Shown here: one piece after another, positions 5,932-5,983 of the stretch
Layout of the letters: each line of letters starts with the position of its first letter
How positions within the stretch are numbered: position 1 is the first letter of the stretch
From: Oscillospiraceae bacterium
GTDB taxonomy: Bacteria > Bacillota > Clostridia > Oscillospirales > Acutalibacteraceae
Direction: 5' to 3'
DNA length: 5,983 nt
Assembly (NCBI GenBank): GCA_019417045.1
Contig: DXWE01000070.1
Coordinates: forward strand, 1,960-7,942
The notes under the pieces: model-generated
Databases searched by the model: none
What the model was told of the DNA's origin: nothing
Seen by the model: the letters and a program-made list of their open reading frames with translations, nothing else
Translations under genes and position numbers: made by a program

Positions 5932-5983
5932 CAAAGGCACATGAAAAAGATATTTTCGGCTTTTCAGAGGTTGGAGTTGAACC

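Noticed and set aside
5969..5983. 3' end of tmRNA (ssrA), because its T-loop is often GGTTCAACTCC
   Set aside because: The following bases do not match the conserved CTCCACCA-type tmRNA 3' end.

Overview
The window looks like part of a carbohydrate-catabolism locus in a GC-rich Gram-positive bacterium, most likely a member of the Clostridia (Bacillota). That placement is an inference from purine-rich Shine-Dalgarno sequences, a TTG start with a strong ribosome-binding site, sigma-A-type promoters, and the mix of ROK, FucI-like and GatZ-like genes. No rRNA or other taxonomic marker is present.

Layout, left half (plus strand). Positions 2-898 hold the C-terminal part of a FucI/AraA-type sugar isomerase whose start lies off the left edge. 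A full-length GatZ/KbaZ-family protein follows (925-2193), then a 127-bp gap containing a bulged hairpin, then a complete ROK-family sugar kinase (2321-3268). These three genes suit a pathway in which an aldose is isomerised to a ketose, the ketose is phosphorylated, and the ketose phosphate is epimerised or cleaved. No GatY/KbaY-type catalytic aldolase is visible, which leaves room for the GatZ-like protein to be an epimerase. The actual sugar cannot be named from the sequence.

Middle (plus strand). A good extended -10 promoter lies directly over the kinase stop codon. It should drive a second, two-gene unit: a HAD-IIIA (GmhB-like) phosphatase (3333-3893) and a ROK-family transcriptional regulator (3886-5127). 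These two overlap by 8 bases. The regulator keeps the ROK zinc motif but has lost the ATP-binding loop, so it is probably the local sugar-responsive regulator. A perfect 18-bp hairpin terminator (5196-5238) ends the unit.

Right end (5128-5983). This stretch of more than 800 bases has no convincing intact gene and is visibly richer in A and T than the rest. It is not featureless. Read on the minus strand it has a promoter (-35 TTGATG, 17-bp spacer, -10 TATAAT), a ribosome-binding site, an ATG, a reading frame broken by one apparent frameshift and two stops, and an intrinsic terminator with a clean U-tract. This looks like the remains of a small leftward gene, or a leftward small RNA. Upstream of it lie period-7 repeats of the TGAATAA type in inverted arrangement, then a second leftward terminator (5886-5931). 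At the extreme right edge is a short sequence with tRNA T-arm geometry.

No CRISPR array, intact insertion sequence, complete RNA gene or replication origin was seen. I recognise no clearly new multi-gene system. The most interesting points are the predicted sugar pathway, the phosphatase-regulator pair, and the decayed or non-coding leftward unit.
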